A DNA stretch of 6,017 nucleotides from positions 1 to 6,017 of the forward strand of contig JAGRLX010000196.1 of assembly GCA_020441605.1 (NCBI GenBank), given 5' to 3'. A program made the position numbers and the translations under genes. The DNA is from Alphaproteobacteria bacterium (GTDB lineage Bacteria > Pseudomonadota > Alphaproteobacteria > Rhizobiales > Aestuariivirgaceae). The stretch's first letter is position 1, and each line of letters starts with the position of its first letter. Under the pieces are notes generated by a model. That model did no database searches. It was not told the DNA's origin and was given only the letters and a program-made list of their open reading frames with translations. Shown here one piece after another: positions 1 through 6,017 of this stretch.

Positions 1-1259
1 CCCTCGATGCCTTCGGGCACCAGCTTGAGATTGTCCTTCACCTCCTGTTGAAAATAGCGGTCGGCCGAGCCCCGCGCCATGGCGCCCACCGAACCCATGC
101 CGCGATAAGCCTTGTAGCTGCGGCCGTTGTAGAGATAGACCTCACCGGGGCTCTCATCGGTGCCCGCCAGCAAGGAGCCGACCATCGCGCATTCGGCCCC
201 CGCCGCCAGGGCCTTGGCCAGGTCGCCCGAAAGCTTGATGCCGCCATCGGCGATCACCGGAATATCGGCGCGGGCTCCTTCCTCGGCACATTCCATGATC
301 GCCGAAAGCTGCGGCACCCCGACGCCGGCAACCACCCGCGTGGTGCAGATAGAACCGGGGCCGATGCCGATCTTGACAGCGTCGGCGCCAGCGTCGATCA
401 GCGCACGGACCGCTTCGGGCGTCGCCACATTTCCAGCGATGATCTGCACCCGGTTGGACATCGTCTTGATGCGCGAGACCTGGTTGATGACGTTCGCCGA
501 GTGGCCGTGGGCCGTGTCGACAACGATCAGGTCCACCCCGGCATCGATCAGCATCTCGGCCCGGGAAAATCCGGCATCGCCTGTCCCCGTGGCCGCGCCC
601 ACGCGCAGCCTCTCGTGCTCATCCTTGGCAGCGAAGGGATGATCGGCGGCCTTTTCCATGTCATTGACGGTGATGAGCCCGACGCATTTGTAGTCGTCGT
701 CCACCACGATCAGCTTCTCGATGCGGTAGCGGTGCAGCAGCCGCTTGGCCTCCTGTCGGTCGACGCCGGCCTTGACGGTGACCAGGTTCTCGCGGGTCAT
801 GAGGTCGGCGACCTTCATGTTGAGGTCGGTGGCAAAGCGTACGTCGCGATTGGTGATGATACCAACCAGCCGGCCTCCCCCATCGACCACCGGAATGCCG
901 GAAATGCGATGGCGCTCCTTGAGCTTCAAGACGTCGCCCAATGTCGCCTCGGGACGGATTGTCACCGGATTGACCACCATCCCCGCCTCGAAACGCTTGA
1001 CCTGTCGCACGTGATCGGCCTGCTCTTCGGGCTCAAGGTTCTTGTGGATGATCCCGAGGCCGCCGGCCTGGGCCATGGCAATCGCCAGTCGGGCCTCTGT
1101 CACCGTATCCATGGCGGCCGCAACAATCGGAATCGACAGCGAGATGGTGCGGGTGAGCCGCGTTGCGGTAGACACCTGGGCCGGCAGAACAGATGAAGCG
1201 CCGGGCTTCATCAGCACATCGTCAAAAGTGAGATATTCGGGGATGATGCGGGCAGACAT
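1..1259 (-). CDS. guaB: IMP dehydrogenase GuaB (partial, C-terminus beyond left edge)
   Basis: GuaB oxidises IMP to XMP with NAD+, the committed step of guanine nucleotide synthesis in the cytoplasm. The gene starts at ATG 1259 ([20 protein letters not shown]) behind an AAAGG ribosome binding site seven bases upstream. It gives 419 complete codons plus two bases before the window ends, so roughly 70-80 C-terminal residues of a usual ~490-500 are missing. Visible parts are the N-terminal barrel strands, a tandem CBS (Bateman) insert at about residues 94-205 ([23 protein letters not shown]), the NAD-side VVDTAHGHS near 247-254, the catalytic loop GPGSICTTR with Cys305, the phosphate-binding IADGGI near 337-341, GMGSVGAM near 387-394, and the flap DRYF with Arg401-Tyr402. 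All known catalytic residues in the visible part are intact. It is separated from the upstream TPR regulator gene by a hairpin and a long non-coding leader, so it is probably transcribed on its own. Identification is secure. Confidence 0.97.
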   Translation of the reverse strand, partial: MSARIIPEYLTFDDVLMKPGASSVLPAQVSTATRLTRTISLSIPIVAAAMDTVTEARLAIAMAQAGGLGIIHKNLEPEEQADHVRQVKRFEAGMVVNPVTIRPEATLGDVLKLKERHRISGIPVVDGGGRLVGIITNRDVRFATDLNMKVADLMTRENLVTVKAGVDRQEAKRLLHRYRIEKLIVVDDDYKCVGLITVNDMEKAADHPFAAKDEHERLRVGAATGTGDAGFSRAEMLIDAGVDLIVVDTAHGHSANVINQVSRIKTMSNRVQIIAGNVATPEAVRALIDAGADAVKIGIGPGSICTTRVVAGVGVPQLSAIMECAEEGARADIPVIADGGIKLSGDLAKALAAGAECAMVGSLLAGTDESPGEVYLYNGRSYKAYRGMGSVGAMARGSADRYFQQEVKDNLKLVPEGIE

Positions 1260-1372
1260 GGGCCAACCTTTCGGAAACGGATCGAGTCGATGAGTTGGCG
1301 GCTGTCCTTAACACCGTGATGATGGCCGGAGCAAGGGCTTGCTTTTCGCGGTCCATCGGCAGCGTGAATGGC

Positions 1373-1401
1373 ATTCGACCCGTGTTGATAGGCGCGATCA
1401 A
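1373..1401 (-). promoter_or_regulatory. Weak candidate guaB promoter
   Basis: On the minus strand TTGATC (1401-1396) and TCGAAT (1378-1373) are separated by 17 bases, each matching four of six positions of the sigma-70 consensus TTGACA/TATAAT. This would give a guaB leader of roughly 105 bases. A closer alternative, TTGCTC-N17-TTAAGG at about 1330-1302, has a poor -10. The call rests on spacing and partial matches only. Confidence 0.22.
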
Positions 1402-1499
1402 GGCTCTCCGGTCTGGCTTGAGTGTGTATTGAGACACCTGCCTGCACAACCGCCTGCTGATGCGGAAGGTCGGCCTGCACCACGTATGCGTCGCGCACC

Positions 1500-1515
1500 A
1501 AGACGGAACCGTCTT
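1500..1515. repeat. Short palindrome (7-bp arms) in guaB upstream region
   Basis: The sequence aagacgg-aa-ccgtctt has perfect seven-base inverted arms around a two-base spacer. It lies about 240 bases upstream of guaB. It could be an operator-like dyad or a chance palindrome. No T-tract follows that would make it a terminator. Confidence 0.35.
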
Positions 1516-1563
1516 TGCCATCGCACGACGCTGAAGTCTTGAAGCAGCGATGAGTTCCCACAA

Positions 1564-1585
1564 CCTTTGGTGGGTCCACCAAAGG
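1564..1585 (-). terminator. Probable terminator hairpin after the TPR regulator gene
   Basis: A perfect inverted repeat, CCTTTGGTG / CACCAAAGG, has nine-base arms and a four-base loop and can be drawn as ten pairs with a two-base loop. It begins ten bases beyond the TAG stop (1596-1598) of the regulator gene, the usual position for a terminator, and would insulate guaB from readthrough. On the minus strand the stem is followed by TTGTGGG, so a proper U-tract is missing. It may be an imperfect intrinsic terminator or a 3'-end stabilising hairpin. Confidence 0.55.
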
Positions 1586-1595
1586 CCATCATGAT

Positions 1596-3737
1596 CTAGC
1601 CGGGCCATGCCACGGGCGCGCCGCCGCCCGACCCATCACCAATGGCAGCCAGCAACGCCTGGAAGCGCGGCATCGTTCTCAGCGGGTCCAGATCGGAATC
1701 GTGCAGTGCGACAGACCGCAGGTCATGGCTTGCCTGGGGCAGAACATCCTCGAGCAGCGCCATGGCAAGGTCAAGCTCGCCCATGTAGCAATACATGCAG
1801 GCTATGTTGTATCGCGCCAATCGATCATCAGGGTCGAGCGCCAGCGCCCGGTTTGCCCATTGCCGAGCCAGATCGAATTCGCCAAGTACAGCCAGAGTCC
1901 CAGCCCCAAGATAGAGCGGCCGCGGGTTTTCGGGATTTTGTTCGATGGCCAATTTGGCCAACTCCACCCCTCTGCGACAGGCGTTCAACATGTCACCATG
2001 CCGGTCCAGAGACTTGTAGATCTGAACCACCAGCACCCAACATTCATAGTCATCGGGATTCAGCTGAATGGCCTTTTCGAACATCACGGCCGCCGTCTTC
2101 ATGTCGCCGCGATTGTAGCAGATCCGAGCGTAGTTGAAGTAGGCATCGAAGAACTGTGGGGCGATTTCCATGGCGCGCAGAAGCTCGCGCTCGGCTTCGT
2201 CATACATTTCACACGTAAACAGTGCCAACCCGCGGCTCGCGTGTGTTTCGGCGATCATGTCGTCGATTGCCAAAGCTCTCGCGCTGTTGGCCAAGATGTC
2301 TTCTCGGGAAAGTGGCTCGTCGAACAGCAGGTAGAGCGCCGAGTCGCATTCCACCAATCCCGCGTAGGACCGGGCATATTTGGGATCATGCTCTATCGAC
2401 GTCGCGAACATGCGCTTTGCCAGATGATAATATGCCTTTGTGTGGCGGCGCAGAAAGTCGCGGCCTCGAAGATAAAAATCATAGGCCGAAAAATCCCCAG
2501 CTTGCGGTCTGGCGCGATCTTGCCGTTCATGTGATAGCAGCTTGACGCGTAACTGGGCTGCGATTGATCGTGCAATTTCGTTTTGTATCTCAAAGATGTC
2601 GATCAGGTCGCGGTCAAATCTGTCGGCCCAGATCTGCAGACCGCTCGCACCCTCTGAAAGCTCGCAGCTGATACGCGTGCGCTGCGCTAACCTGCGCACC
2701 GAACCGGTGAGGACGTGGCTTGCTCCCGTCTCGCGGCAGACAGTCTGGGCAGATTCCGTCTTCCCCTTGTAGGTGAGGGAAGTGCTGCGGCTGAGCACCG
2801 TGAGTCCGGAAATGCGTGTCAGATCGGTCGCGATGTCCTCAGCGATCCCGTCTCCCAGATATTCCTGATCAGGCTCGCCACCGGAAGCGGCAAACGGCAG
2901 GACGATAACGGAAAGCTTGCTGGCTGGTACCGGCGAACGGCCCAACGACCTCTGCACCGTTGCGCCGGGCATTGCGCGGCCGGCAGCGATTTCGTCACGT
3001 AGATGAAGCGTCTCTGCGCCTGGCGCTATCCTGAATTCGGCCGCAAGCACCGCACGGCACCGTTCGAACTGGGCAAGGGCCAGCGCGGTCTCGCCCACAT
3101 CGGCCAGCGCCATCATGAGGTGTCGGTGGGCCGACTCTCGCATGGGATCGAGTGCGACCAAAGCGCGAGCGGCTTCAATCTTCGGTTCGCCCGCGTCGAT
3201 CTGACAAAGTTTCTCCAGAACGTCTTCGCGAAGAGTCCGGAACTCCCGCCTGGCCGCATCCAGCCAATCGCGAAACAGCGGATCCGTTATTGCGAGATCG
3301 GCCAGCAAGTCGCCAGAGTTGATCGCGCTAGCCCGACGCAGCGAAGCCAAATCACGCCGGCTTTGAAGCGCGTTGAACTCGCAGATATCCGTCGAGACCG
3401 AAGCCGGATTGAGCGCGAGACTCTGGTCATCTGACAGGATGACGCTTTCCCCCCAGCCGCCCAGTTCCCGGCGCAGGACGGCGAGCGATTGCCGCAGGCT
3501 ACTGCGCGCCTGCGGATCAGGACTATCTCCCCACAACAGTGCAGCAAGCCGTTCCCGGCTGGCGCGGAGATGAGGCGACACCGCAAGAATACCAAGGAGG
3601 GCCCTGTTCTTGCGTGACGAAACGGCAATTGAGGCACCACGGTCATCGATTAACTGAAATAGACCGAAAACCGTCAGGTTCAGGTGTGGGCCAGATTTCC
3701 CGGCGTCTCTCTCTGCTCCATCATGCACCGATACCAT
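1596..3737 (-). CDS. SARP/BTAD-type transcriptional regulator with TolB-N-like domain and TPR repeats
   Basis: Predicted soluble DNA-binding regulator of about 713 residues; target genes and signal are unknown. Numbering from ATG 3737, residues ~19-95 form an OmpR/SARP-like winged helix (LNLTVFGLFQL, SSRKNRALLGILA, ARSSLRQSLAVLRREL). Residues ~115-253 fit a bacterial transcriptional activator domain (LALDPMRESAHRHLMMAL, ALAQFERCRAVLAAEF). Residues ~274-405 resemble the TolB-N/FlgO-like domain (SVIVLPFAASG, YLGDGIAEDIATDLTR, ASHVLTGSVRR, IWADRFDRDL, DIFEIQNEIA). TPR-like repeats run from ~435 to ~650 (AIQLNPDDYECW, RALALDPDDRLARYNIA), ending in the tail LDPLRTMPRFQALL. I see no membrane segment, signal peptide, cyclase, kinase or NTPase domain. 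The frame can be extended to a TTG at 3755, but ATG 3737 has AGGGA nine bases upstream and is preferred. It lies 120 bases after rlmE on the same strand with no clear terminator between, so readthrough is possible. The middle of the gene is lower in GC than guaB, which may mean later acquisition. Domain calls are by eye. Confidence 0.88.
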   Translation of the reverse strand: MVSVHDGAERDAGKSGPHLNLTVFGLFQLIDDRGASIAVSSRKNRALLGILAVSPHLRASRERLAALLWGDSPDPQARSSLRQSLAVLRRELGGWGESVILSDDQSLALNPASVSTDICEFNALQSRRDLASLRRASAINSGDLLADLAITDPLFRDWLDAARREFRTLREDVLEKLCQIDAGEPKIEAARALVALDPMRESAHRHLMMALADVGETALALAQFERCRAVLAAEFRIAPGAETLHLRDEIAAGRAMPGATVQRSLGRSPVPASKLSVIVLPFAASGGEPDQEYLGDGIAEDIATDLTRISGLTVLSRSTSLTYKGKTESAQTVCRETGASHVLTGSVRRLAQRTRISCELSEGASGLQIWADRFDRDLIDIFEIQNEIARSIAAQLRVKLLSHERQDRARPQAGDFSAYDFYLRGRDFLRRHTKAYYHLAKRMFATSIEHDPKYARSYAGLVECDSALYLLFDEPLSREDILANSARALAIDDMIAETHASRGLALFTCEMYDEAERELLRAMEIAPQFFDAYFNYARICYNRGDMKTAAVMFEKAIQLNPDDYECWVLVVQIYKSLDRHGDMLNACRRGVELAKLAIEQNPENPRPLYLGAGTLAVLGEFDLARQWANRALALDPDDRLARYNIACMYCYMGELDLAMALLEDVLPQASHDLRSVALHDSDLDPLRTMPRFQALLAAIGDGSGGGAPVAWPG

Positions 3738-3857
3738 CAGTCGACATCCCTGCAACCTGTGCCGCCGAACCAGCCCTCTCTCCCGAAGGCAACTTTGTCG
3801 CAGGACACCGCCTTGAGCAAGCCGTTTTCAAGCTGCACGACGTTTGCCGAGCAGGGG
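3738..3857. other. Spacer between rlmE and the TPR regulator gene
   Basis: This 120-base gap on the minus-strand path holds the AGGGA ribosome binding site of the regulator gene (about 3747-3751). I found only a weak five-base dyad (CTTGA/TCAAG, around 3813-3833) and no T-tract, so there is no credible intrinsic terminator for rlmE here. No good sigma-70 promoter was seen either. Confidence 0.4.
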
Positions 3858-4559
3858 CTATGCCGCGGCCCTGAATCCCATCGCCAATACGAAAAGCTCG
3901 GCTGAATCGTCCCGGCTGGCCATCGGCTTGACGTGGCGCACCGTGGCGAAATCCTTTTTCATCGCCTTGAGCAGTTCGCCCTCGGTGCCGCCGCGCAGTA
4001 CCTTGGCGAGATACGTACCGCCGGGCTTCAACACCATCCGGGCGAATTCATATCCGGCCTCGGCCAGGGCGATGATGTTGATGTGATCGGTCTGGCGGTG
4101 GCCGGTGGCGTGAGCCGCCATGTCGGAGAGCACGCAGTCGGCCTTTTCGCCGCCCAGCGCCTCGATCAGGAGCTGCGGAGCATCTTCATCGTAGAAGTCC
4201 TTCTTGAAGATGGTGACTCCCTGGATCGGGTCCATGCCGTGCATGTCGATGGCGACGACCTTGCCGCGGCCCTCCTCGGACTTCACCCGCTTAGCTGCCA
4301 CCTGGCTCCAGCCGCCCGGCGCAGCGCCCAGATCGACGATCCGGCCACCCGGCTTGAGGAAATGGTACTTGTCGTCGATCTCCGTGAGCTTGAATGCCGC
4401 CCGTGACCGGTAGCCAAGACGGCGGGCCTCCTTGACGTAAGGATCGTTCAGCTGACGTTCAAGCCAGTTCTTCTGTGAGACAGTCCGGCCCTTGCCCGTC
4501 TTTACACGCTGCTTCAGGCCACGCCCGGCCGGTTTGTTGCCGCTTCCAGGCCGACTCAT
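3858..4559 (-). CDS. rlmE: 23S rRNA (uridine-2'-O-)methyltransferase RlmE (FtsJ/RrmJ)
   Basis: RlmE methylates the 2'-OH of U2552 (E. coli numbering) in the A-loop of 23S rRNA, using S-adenosylmethionine, late in 50S assembly. From ATG 4559 the protein has 233 residues, close to the family's ~210-240. The first ~25 residues are a basic, glycine-rich tail (MSRPGSGNKPAGRGLKQRVK). The Rossmann fold follows: RSRAAFKL (Lys57), SAM motif VDLGAAPGGWSQVA (75-88), acidic strand end VVAIDM (Asp105), CVLSDMA (Asp146), YLAKVLRG (Lys186) and DSAELFVLA (Glu221). Lys57, Asp146, Lys186 and Glu221 correspond to the K-D-K-E catalytic tetrad of RrmJ. The frame is open upstream to 4685, but that extension lies inside ppx and has no family similarity. 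ATG 4559 overlaps the ppx TGA as ATGA, indicating translational coupling and one operon. Confidence 0.96.
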   Translation of the reverse strand: MSRPGSGNKPAGRGLKQRVKTGKGRTVSQKNWLERQLNDPYVKEARRLGYRSRAAFKLTEIDDKYHFLKPGGRIVDLGAAPGGWSQVAAKRVKSEEGRGKVVAIDMHGMDPIQGVTIFKKDFYDEDAPQLLIEALGGEKADCVLSDMAAHATGHRQTDHINIIALAEAGYEFARMVLKPGGTYLAKVLRGGTEGELLKAMKKDFATVRHVKPMASRDDSAELFVLAMGFRAAA

Positions 4560-5704
4560 GCGGGCCTCCCGAACCTGCCGTCCTGCTTCATCAACTGAGT
4601 AAGGATCCCCTCGCGAAGACCGCGGTCGGCAACGCGGATCCGCTCGGCCGGGAAGGCCAGCCGGATTTCTTCCAGAATGGCGCATCCAGCCAGAACCAGG
4701 TCGGCGCGCTCCCTCCCGATACAGGGATTTGCAGCGCGCTGATCGTAGCTGTAATCGAGCAACTGGCCTGTCACCTGCCCGATATCGGCGCTCTTCAGCC
4801 AGCAGCCATCGACCCGGGAGCGGTCGTAGCGCGCCAGGCCCAACTGAACCCCGGCGATGGTCGTGACCGTTCCGGAGGTGCCGAGAAGGTGCGAAGGCAC
4901 CGGCGGCCGCCCGGTGATTTCGGCCACCCGGCCAGCGAAATCATGCAGCATCGGGCGCAGAAAGGTACACATGGCCTCGAACGACTCGCGGGTTACATCG
5001 ACGCCGCCGCCAAAGCGCTCGGAAATCGTCACCACCCCGGCGGCAAGCGAAGTCCACGCCACGGTCTCGAACCGCTGGCCACGGCGTTCCAGCCACAGAA
5101 CCTCGGTAGACCCCCCGCCAATATCGAAGACCAACGACGTTTCCGCCTCGGCGTCGATCAGCGGTTCGGCCCCGACCGCCGCCAGCGTCGCCTCGGTTTC
5201 GCGGTCGATGATCTCGAGGTCGAGTCCGGTCTCGGATTTGACCCGTTCGATGAAGTGGAGACCATTGGCCGCCATCCGGCAGGCCTCGGTCGCCACCAGC
5301 CGGACCTTGGTGACATCGCGCCATTTCAACTTGTTGGCGCATACCCGCAGGGCGTCAACCGTGCGGCGCATCGCGTCATCCGAGAGATGGCCGGTCTGGC
5401 TCAGCCTTTCCCCTAGACGGACGATCCGCGAGAAGGCATCGACCACGACAAATCCGCCAGGCGCCGGCGTGGCAATCAGCAACCGGCAATTGTTGGTTCC
5501 CAAATCGAGCGCGCCATAAAGATCCTCCGGCCGATGGGTCCGAGGATTCGATGCCTGGCCTCCCTTCCCGCCGGACAGGCCCGATTTGCGCCGGAAGCGG
5601 TGTCTCCCCGCCCCATGGGTCGCATCCACGTCGTCTAACCTTTCACGGATGGCGGGCGCTCGACAGGCCAAAAGCCGGAGCGCGAGGCCGTCATCCATAA
5701 TCAT
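4556..5704 (-). CDS. Ppx/GppA family phosphatase (exopolyphosphatase or pppGpp phosphohydrolase)
   Basis: Actin-like fold phosphatase of the Ppx/GppA family, which hydrolyses terminal phosphate from polyphosphate or converts pppGpp to ppGpp; sequence alone does not decide the substrate. From ATG 5704 it is 382 residues. The first ~60 are basic and low in complexity. Then come the phosphate-1 loop YGALDLGTNNCRLLIA (~63-78), VATEACRMAANG, the RETEAT segment (~168-173) that should carry the catalytic glutamate, the phosphate-2 loop LVFDIGGGSTEV (~191-202), SHLLGTSGTVTTIAG (~271-285) and the closing ADLVLAGCAILEEI. It stops after LTQLMKQDGRFGRPA with no C-terminal HD-type domain, so it is the short two-domain form. 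The start is uncertain: GTG 5716, ATG 5704 and ATG 5698 are all in frame, and none has a good Shine-Dalgarno. Its TGA overlaps the rlmE ATG. It is divergent from the histidine kinase gene. Confidence 0.93.
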   Translation of the reverse strand: MIMDDGLALRLLACRAPAIRERLDDVDATHGAGRHRFRRKSGLSGGKGGQASNPRTHRPEDLYGALDLGTNNCRLLIATPAPGGFVVVDAFSRIVRLGERLSQTGHLSDDAMRRTVDALRVCANKLKWRDVTKVRLVATEACRMAANGLHFIERVKSETGLDLEIIDRETEATLAAVGAEPLIDAEAETSLVFDIGGGSTEVLWLERRGQRFETVAWTSLAAGVVTISERFGGGVDVTRESFEAMCTFLRPMLHDFAGRVAEITGRPPVPSHLLGTSGTVTTIAGVQLGLARYDRSRVDGCWLKSADIGQVTGQLLDYSYDQRAANPCIGRERADLVLAGCAILEEIRLAFPAERIRVADRGLREGILTQLMKQDGRFGRPA

Positions 5705-5708
5705 TTCG

Positions 5709-5723
5709 TTAAACACAATCTAA
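5709..5723. promoter_or_regulatory. CtrA-box-like site near ppx start
   Basis: TTAA-ACACAAT-CTAA matches seven of eight fixed positions of the alphaproteobacterial CtrA box TTAA-N7-TTAA. It lies just upstream of ATG 5704 and covers the candidate ppx -10 element. Binding is inferred from sequence only. Confidence 0.3.
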
Positions 5724-5744
5724 CAGGTTCCGTCCCAGTCACAA
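5717..5744 (-). promoter_or_regulatory. Weak candidate ppx-rlmE promoter
   Basis: On the minus strand TTGTGA (5744-5739) and TAGATT (5722-5717) are spaced by 16 bases, each matching four of six consensus positions. Transcription would start near 5710, leaving almost no leader before ATG 5704 or 5698, which would fit the lack of a Shine-Dalgarno there. Confidence 0.25.
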
Positions 5745-5780
5745 AGCAATTGTGAAGTCTGCCGCATGCGATCGGAAATT

Positions 5781-5795
5781 TTAACCCCACATTGA
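5781..5795. promoter_or_regulatory. CtrA-box-like site upstream of the histidine kinase gene
   Basis: TTAA-CCCCACA-TTGA matches seven of eight fixed positions of TTAA-N7-TTAA. It lies 41 bases before the kinase ATG, within the range expected for the promoter region. It is the second such near-match in this short divergent intergenic region. Confidence 0.35.
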
Positions 5796-5835
5796 GACGT
5801 TGCCGCCTAAGAATTTACCGCAACTGGGGTATTTG

Positions 5836-6017
5836 ATGCGTACATTCGGTCCAAAGTGGTTCAAGCAGGATTCGCTCATTGGCGACTTCTCCGAACATTT
5901 GGGTCTTGCCGTCACCCAGCGCAAGCAGGCGATCGCGCTGCAGGCAGCGAAAGTGGACGCCGAACTGGCCTCGAAGGCCAAATCAGAATTCATCGCCAAC
6001 ATGAGCCACGAGCTGCG
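5836..6017 (+). CDS. Sensor histidine kinase, N-terminal fragment (runs off right edge)
   Basis: The start of a two-component histidine kinase, 60 complete codons visible. Translation begins at ATG 5836 (MRTFGPKWFKQDSLIGDF), with GGGG at 5826-5829 as a possible ribosome binding site. An in-frame TAA at 5782-5784 limits any upstream extension. Residues ~28-50 are rich in Ala, Lys, Gln and Glu (QRKQAIALQAAKVDAELASKA) and look like a helical coiled-coil linker. This leads into the H-box SEFIANMSHELR, where His58 is the expected phosphorylation site. Only 57 residues precede it, with no membrane span or PAS/GAF domain, so the protein is probably cytoplasmic unless sensory domains lie C-terminal. 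The H-box wording is shared by DivJ/PleC/PdhS-type and many hybrid kinases, so I do not name the gene. The dimerisation remainder and ATPase domain lie outside the window. Confidence 0.9.
   Translation, partial: MRTFGPKWFKQDSLIGDFSEHLGLAVTQRKQAIALQAAKVDAELASKAKSEFIANMSHEL

Larger units (their letters stand above)
1260..1563. other. Non-coding leader region upstream of guaB
   Basis: This stretch between guaB and the regulator gene's 3' hairpin holds no convincing gene. Open frames cross it on both strands, but they have skewed composition, no recognisable domain, and the minus-strand ones run into the guaB start in other frames. It holds the guaB ribosome binding site and presumably its promoter. 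I saw no tRNA-like fold, no riboswitch that I recognise, and no transposon ends. One short palindrome lies at 1500-1515 and is listed separately. Confidence 0.6.

Noticed and set aside
48..1196. A 382-codon open frame on the plus strand
   Set aside because: It is antisense to guaB, which is certain. The protein is rich in His, Asp, Arg and Gly, as expected from the complement of a GC-rich gene, and shows no domain.
1211..1608. Two overlapping minus-strand open frames of 123 and 128 codons in the guaB upstream region
   Set aside because: They overlap each other and the guaB start in other frames, cover the terminator-like hairpin, and have no recognisable motif and an unusual residue mix. A real small gene cannot be excluded but is not supported.
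1701..2534. A 277-codon open frame on the plus strand
   Set aside because: It is antisense to the TPR part of the regulator gene, whose minus-strand frame has clear repeat and domain structure.
3738..3755. TTG start for the TPR regulator gene
   Set aside because: The TTG at 3755 has no properly spaced ribosome binding site, whereas ATG 3737 has AGGGA nine bases upstream. The first recognisable domain starts well after both.
4560..4685. N-terminal extension of rlmE by 42 codons
   Set aside because: The extension lies inside the ppx coding sequence and has no family similarity. ATG 4559 gives the usual RlmE length and the ATGA overlap.
4475..5416. A 313-codon open frame on the plus strand
   Set aside because: It is antisense to ppx, which has all family motifs. 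The plus-strand product shows no known motif.
5781..6002. A 73-codon open frame on the minus strand
   Set aside because: It is antisense to the histidine kinase start, whose H-box is unmistakable, and has no features of its own.
1..6017. CRISPR array, insertion sequence, tRNA or rRNA gene
   Set aside because: I looked for regularly spaced direct repeats, terminal inverted repeats with transposase motifs, and tRNA-like or rRNA-like stretches, and saw none.

Overview
The window looks like chromosomal core DNA from an alphaproteobacterium, most likely a member of the Rhizobiales. The evidence is high GC in the housekeeping genes, a ppx/gppA-type gene with the wording GALDLGTNNCRLLIA, and a histidine kinase with the H-box SEFIANMSHELR, which is common in DivJ/PleC/PdhS-type kinases. 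Genus cannot be fixed from this sequence alone.

Layout: four genes lie on the minus strand and one on the plus strand. Reading in the minus direction from right to left, a Ppx/GppA-family phosphatase (about 4556-5704) overlaps rlmE, the FtsJ-type 23S rRNA 2'-O-methyltransferase (3858-4559), by four bases (ATGA). After a 120-base gap comes a gene of about 713 codons (1596-3737) for a soluble SARP/BTAD-type transcriptional regulator carrying a TolB-N-like domain and TPR repeats. A perfect hairpin (1564-1585) and a 336-base non-coding stretch follow, then guaB (IMP dehydrogenase), which runs off the left edge after 419 complete codons. Divergent from ppx, a sensor histidine kinase starts at 5836 on the plus strand and runs off the right edge just after its phospho-acceptor histidine.

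How the genes relate: ppx and rlmE are very probably one transcription unit with coupled translation. Ppx/GppA enzymes act on polyphosphate or pppGpp, RlmE matures the 50S subunit and GuaB commits IMP to guanine nucleotides, so the neighbourhood has a loose growth-rate/ribosome/GTP theme. That link is inference. The TPR regulator is the accessory-looking member: its middle portion is visibly poorer in GC than guaB and its function is unknown. The ppx/kinase intergenic region holds two near-matches to the CtrA box (TTAA-N7-TTAA), which would fit a cell-cycle kinase.

I found no mobile element, CRISPR array, RNA gene or clearly undescribed system. The items most worth a second look are the hybrid regulator and the paired CtrA-like sites.
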